This document shows, piece after piece, positions 61,975 to 64,000 of a stretch of 64,000 bases of DNA (its first letter is position 1; each line of letters begins with the position of its first letter). A program made the position numbers and the translations under genes. Under the pieces are notes generated by a model. That model did no database searches and was not told the origin of the DNA. It saw nothing but the letters and a program-made list of their open reading frames with translations. The stretch is from CALKXV01 sp964632495 (GTDB lineage Bacteria; Pseudomonadota; Alphaproteobacteria; Rhodobacterales; Rhodobacteraceae). The stretch is taken from NCBI GenBank assembly GCA_964632495.1, contig CAZWDS010000004.1, forward strand, positions 1 through 64,000. The letters are read 5' to 3'.

Positions 61975-63462
61975 CTAAAAGGCGTCGTCGTCCTGTTGCC
62001 AGGGTTTGACGAGGTTGCCAAAGCGAGTGAAGCGGCCTTCGAAGGACAGTTCAACCGATCCGATTGGCCCGTGGCGTTGCTTGCCGATGACGACTTCGGC
62101 GCGACCGTGCAGGCGCTCCATTTCTTCCTGCCATTTGCCCATGGCTTCGAGATCGTGGTCGCCGGGTTTTTCGCGCTCTTTGTAGTATTCTTCGCGGAAC
62201 ACAAACATCACGACGTCGGCGTCTTGCTCGATCGAACCGGATTCGCGCAGGTCGCTGAGTTGCGGACGTTTGTCTTCGCGGTTTTCCACCTGACGCGACA
62301 GCTGCGACAGGGCCACCACAGGGATATCCAGTTCTTTCGCGATGGCTTTCAGGCCTTGGGTAATCTCAGACACCTCGTTCACGCGGCTGTCTTTGGCCGT
62401 CGCGGGGCGGACCAGTTGCAGGTAGTCGACGATCAGAACGTCCAGACCGTGTTCGCGTTTCAGGCGTCGGGCGCGCGCTGCCAATTGCGAGATGGGCAGG
62501 GCCGGTGTGTCGTCGATGAACAAAGGGCAGGCTTCCAGCGTCTTGGCAGCATCGACGAAGCGGCGGAACTCGGCTTCTGTCATGTCGCCGCGGCGGATTT
62601 GCTCGGACGGCACTTCTGAGGCTTCCGACAAGACGCGGGCGGCCAATTGTTCGGCGCTCATCTCAAGCGAGTAGAACCCCACAACGCCGCCATCCACAGC
62701 GCCTTCGCTGCCGTCTTGCAGCTGCCCTTTGCGATAGGCCTTGGCGATGTTGAAGGCGATGTTTGTGGCCAGTGAGGTTTTCCCCATCGAGGGACGACCC
62801 GCAAGGATCAAAAGGTCAGACTTGTGCAGACCGCCCAGCTTTTTGTCCATATCCACAAGGCCGGTCGAAATGCCTGCCAATCCGCCTTCACGCTGATAGG
62901 CGGCATTGGCGACGTTGACCGCATCCGTGACAGCCCGCAGGAAGGACTGAAACCCGGAGGTGGTCTGACCCGCTTCGCCCAGCTTATAAAGCGCCTGTTC
63001 GGCTTCGACGATCTGTTCTTTGGGTTCGTTCGCCACGTCAACTTTCGAGGCTTTGGCCGAAATGTCCTGACCCAGTTGCATCAGCTTTCGCCGCACCGCC
63101 AGATCGTAGATCATCTGGGCATAGTCCCGCGCGGCAAAGCTTGAGATCGCGGCACCGGCCAGACGCACCAGATAAGCGGGGCCGCCGAGTTCTTTGAGGC
63201 CCGGGTCATCTTCCAGAAAGGCCTTCATCGTGACCGGTGATGCCAGCGCGTTTTTGGCAATCCGGCTGGCGGCTACTTCGTAGATCCGCGCGTGAACGGG
63301 ATCGTAGAAATGAGACTCGTTGATTACGCTGGCGACACGATCATAGACGTCATTGTTCGTCAGGATCGCGCCCAAAAGCTGCTGTTCAGCTTCGATGTTG
63401 TGGGGCAGGGTGTCTTCGACATTCTCCGGCCCCACAGGATTTATTTGAGCGACGTCGCTCAT
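61975..63462 (-). CDS. dnaB: Replicative DNA helicase DnaB
   Basis: This 495-residue hexameric fork helicase has an N-terminal DnaB domain (PHNIEAEQQLLGAILTNNDVYDRV, in part, residues 20-43) that binds primase. The RecA-like C-terminal domain has Walker A AGRPSMGKTSLA, the EMSAEQLAARVL segment, DDTPALPISQLAARAR, Walker B LIVDYLQLV, and the arginine-finger region RLTRFGNLVKPW near the end (FEGRFTRFGNL). There is no intein. The spacing to pyrE upstream is 167 bases. Confidence 0.97.
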   Translation of the reverse strand: MSDVAQINPVGPENVEDTLPHNIEAEQQLLGAILTNNDVYDRVASVINESHFYDPVHARIYEVAASRIAKNALASPVTMKAFLEDDPGLKELGGPAYLVRLAGAAISSFAARDYAQMIYDLAVRRKLMQLGQDISAKASKVDVANEPKEQIVEAEQALYKLGEAGQTTSGFQSFLRAVTDAVNVANAAYQREGGLAGISTGLVDMDKKLGGLHKSDLLILAGRPSMGKTSLATNIAFNIAKAYRKGQLQDGSEGAVDGGVVGFYSLEMSAEQLAARVLSEASEVPSEQIRRGDMTEAEFRRFVDAAKTLEACPLFIDDTPALPISQLAARARRLKREHGLDVLIVDYLQLVRPATAKDSRVNEVSEITQGLKAIAKELDIPVVALSQLSRQVENREDKRPQLSDLRESGSIEQDADVVMFVFREEYYKEREKPGDHDLEAMGKWQEEMERLHGRAEVVIGKQRHGPIGSVELSFEGRFTRFGNLVKPWQQDDDAF

Positions 63463-63629
63463 ACTGCCCTCACTCGATTTGCTCGCCTGTCTTGGCCTTC
63501 TTCATAGCCAAAAAGCCTAGCGATCGTCTATCTGGATAAGTCGTGTATAAGTTGGGGATCACCCGGAAACCACATCATAGAGTGTTCAGGCGAAGCATGC
63601 CATCAATATATGGCGTAGCGCTCGTAAAA

Positions 63630-64000
63630 TTATTTTTGCCGGGCCTCTTGCCAGCGTCGGGGTGCGCGCAGGAAGGTTTCGACCTCGGACAGGGTGTCTT
63701 CGGTGAATTTTTCGGACGTCCGAGCGGCCTCCAACACGTCCCACCAGGTACATAAATGATGCAGCGTAACCCCGTGTTCTGCCAAGCGTTCGGTGGTCTC
63801 GGGGAAGATGCCGTAATAGAAGATGACAGCCGTGTGAGCGCAGCTTGCACCCGTCTCGCGGATGGCGTCAACGAAAGATAATTTCGACCCGCCGTCGGTT
63901 GTCAGGTCTTCCACCAAAAGCACCCGTTCGCCTTCGCTCATGTCGCCTTCGATTCGCGCGTTCCGGCCATAGCCTTTCGGTTTCTTGCGCACATAAGTCA
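63630..64000 (-). CDS. pyrE: Orotate phosphoribosyltransferase PyrE, C-terminal part
   Basis: The 3' part (about 123 codons) of pyrE runs off the window end; the frame is open through base 64000. The phosphoribosyl-pyrophosphate motif VLLVEDLTTDGGSKLSFVDAI is clear, followed by AHTAVIFYYGIFPETTERL and a helical C-terminus. The enzyme joins orotate to PRPP to make OMP. The RKKPKGYGRNARIEGD stretch before the motif carries the flexible catalytic loop Lys residues. Confidence 0.95.
   Translation of the reverse strand, partial: TYVRKKPKGYGRNARIEGDMSEGERVLLVEDLTTDGGSKLSFVDAIRETGASCAHTAVIFYYGIFPETTERLAEHGVTLHHLCTWWDVLEAARTSEKFTEDTLSEVETFLRAPRRWQEARQK

Overview
The window looks like a chromosomal stretch of an alphaproteobacterium of the Rhodobacteraceae (roseobacter group). 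The basis is the gene set: DUF1150 next to Hsp20, DUF3422, a small membrane peptide before a TTG-started gap gene, an SMC of about 1150 residues with a TTG start, DUF482, and a dimethylglycine-dehydrogenase-like/MttB island. The coding style also fits: dense, many ATGA/GTGA/TTGA overlaps, GTG and TTG starts, and high G+C third positions. The sequence is a draft: there is a 100-base N run inside pdxJ (7035-7134) and a 10-base N run beside smc (46715-46724). Both joins look biologically suspicious. I saw no tRNA, rRNA, CRISPR array, insertion sequence or phage gene.

Layout. 1-13.3 kb is housekeeping: the groEL tail, two tandem DUF6544-like membrane proteins behind a double operator, an outer-membrane barrel protein, hsp20-DUF1150 with a heat-shock promoter and a ROSE-like RNA thermometer, purE-purK-NUDIX, a truncated pdxJ, metY, a glycosyltransferase, an enoyl-CoA hydratase, a DUF3422 protein and gap. 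13.3-28.4 kb is an envelope-polysaccharide locus. A minus-strand group (sugar transferase, TPR lipoprotein, outer-membrane barrel, rhomboid protease) diverges from a plus-strand group (ATPase, Wzz/GumC chain-length protein, CpsD-type tyrosine kinase). A minus-strand rfbCBDA operon follows, continuing into a UDP-glucuronate epimerase and UDP-glucose dehydrogenase. These make dTDP-rhamnose and UDP-glucuronate/galacturonate precursors, start the lipid-linked chain, and probably control length and export.

28.6-44.4 kb is a catabolic island: MmgE/PrpD, a complete Liv-type ABC importer (interrupted by a GNAT gene on the other strand), a family III CoA-transferase, an XRE-cupin regulator with two tandem 27-bp inverted repeats over its promoter, two FAD/GcvT dehydrogenases flanking a homocysteine S-methyltransferase, and a non-pyrrolysine MttB homologue. 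The simplest reading is import and stepwise demethylation of a betaine-like N-methylated compound, with methyl groups passed to homocysteine and folate. The substrate is not fixed by the sequence.

44.5-64 kb returns to housekeeping: rpe, a thioredoxin-like protein, a TauE/SafE permease, smc (plus a second, diverged smc 3' end across the 10-N gap), a MaoC-type hydratase, a split MnmC (FAD protein and MnmD), an EamA transporter, a GluR0-like ligand-gated ion channel with an unusual pore filter, mlaC-mlaA, RidA, GDPD, DUF482, phhB, a peroxiredoxin, a ferredoxin-reductase-like enzyme, rsmD, dnaB and the 3' part of pyrE.

The points I would look at first are the ROSE/RpoH control of hsp20, the two-copy operator of the methylamine-type island, the GluR0-like channel, the duplicated smc tail, and the paired 20-bp palindromes at 59257-59299.
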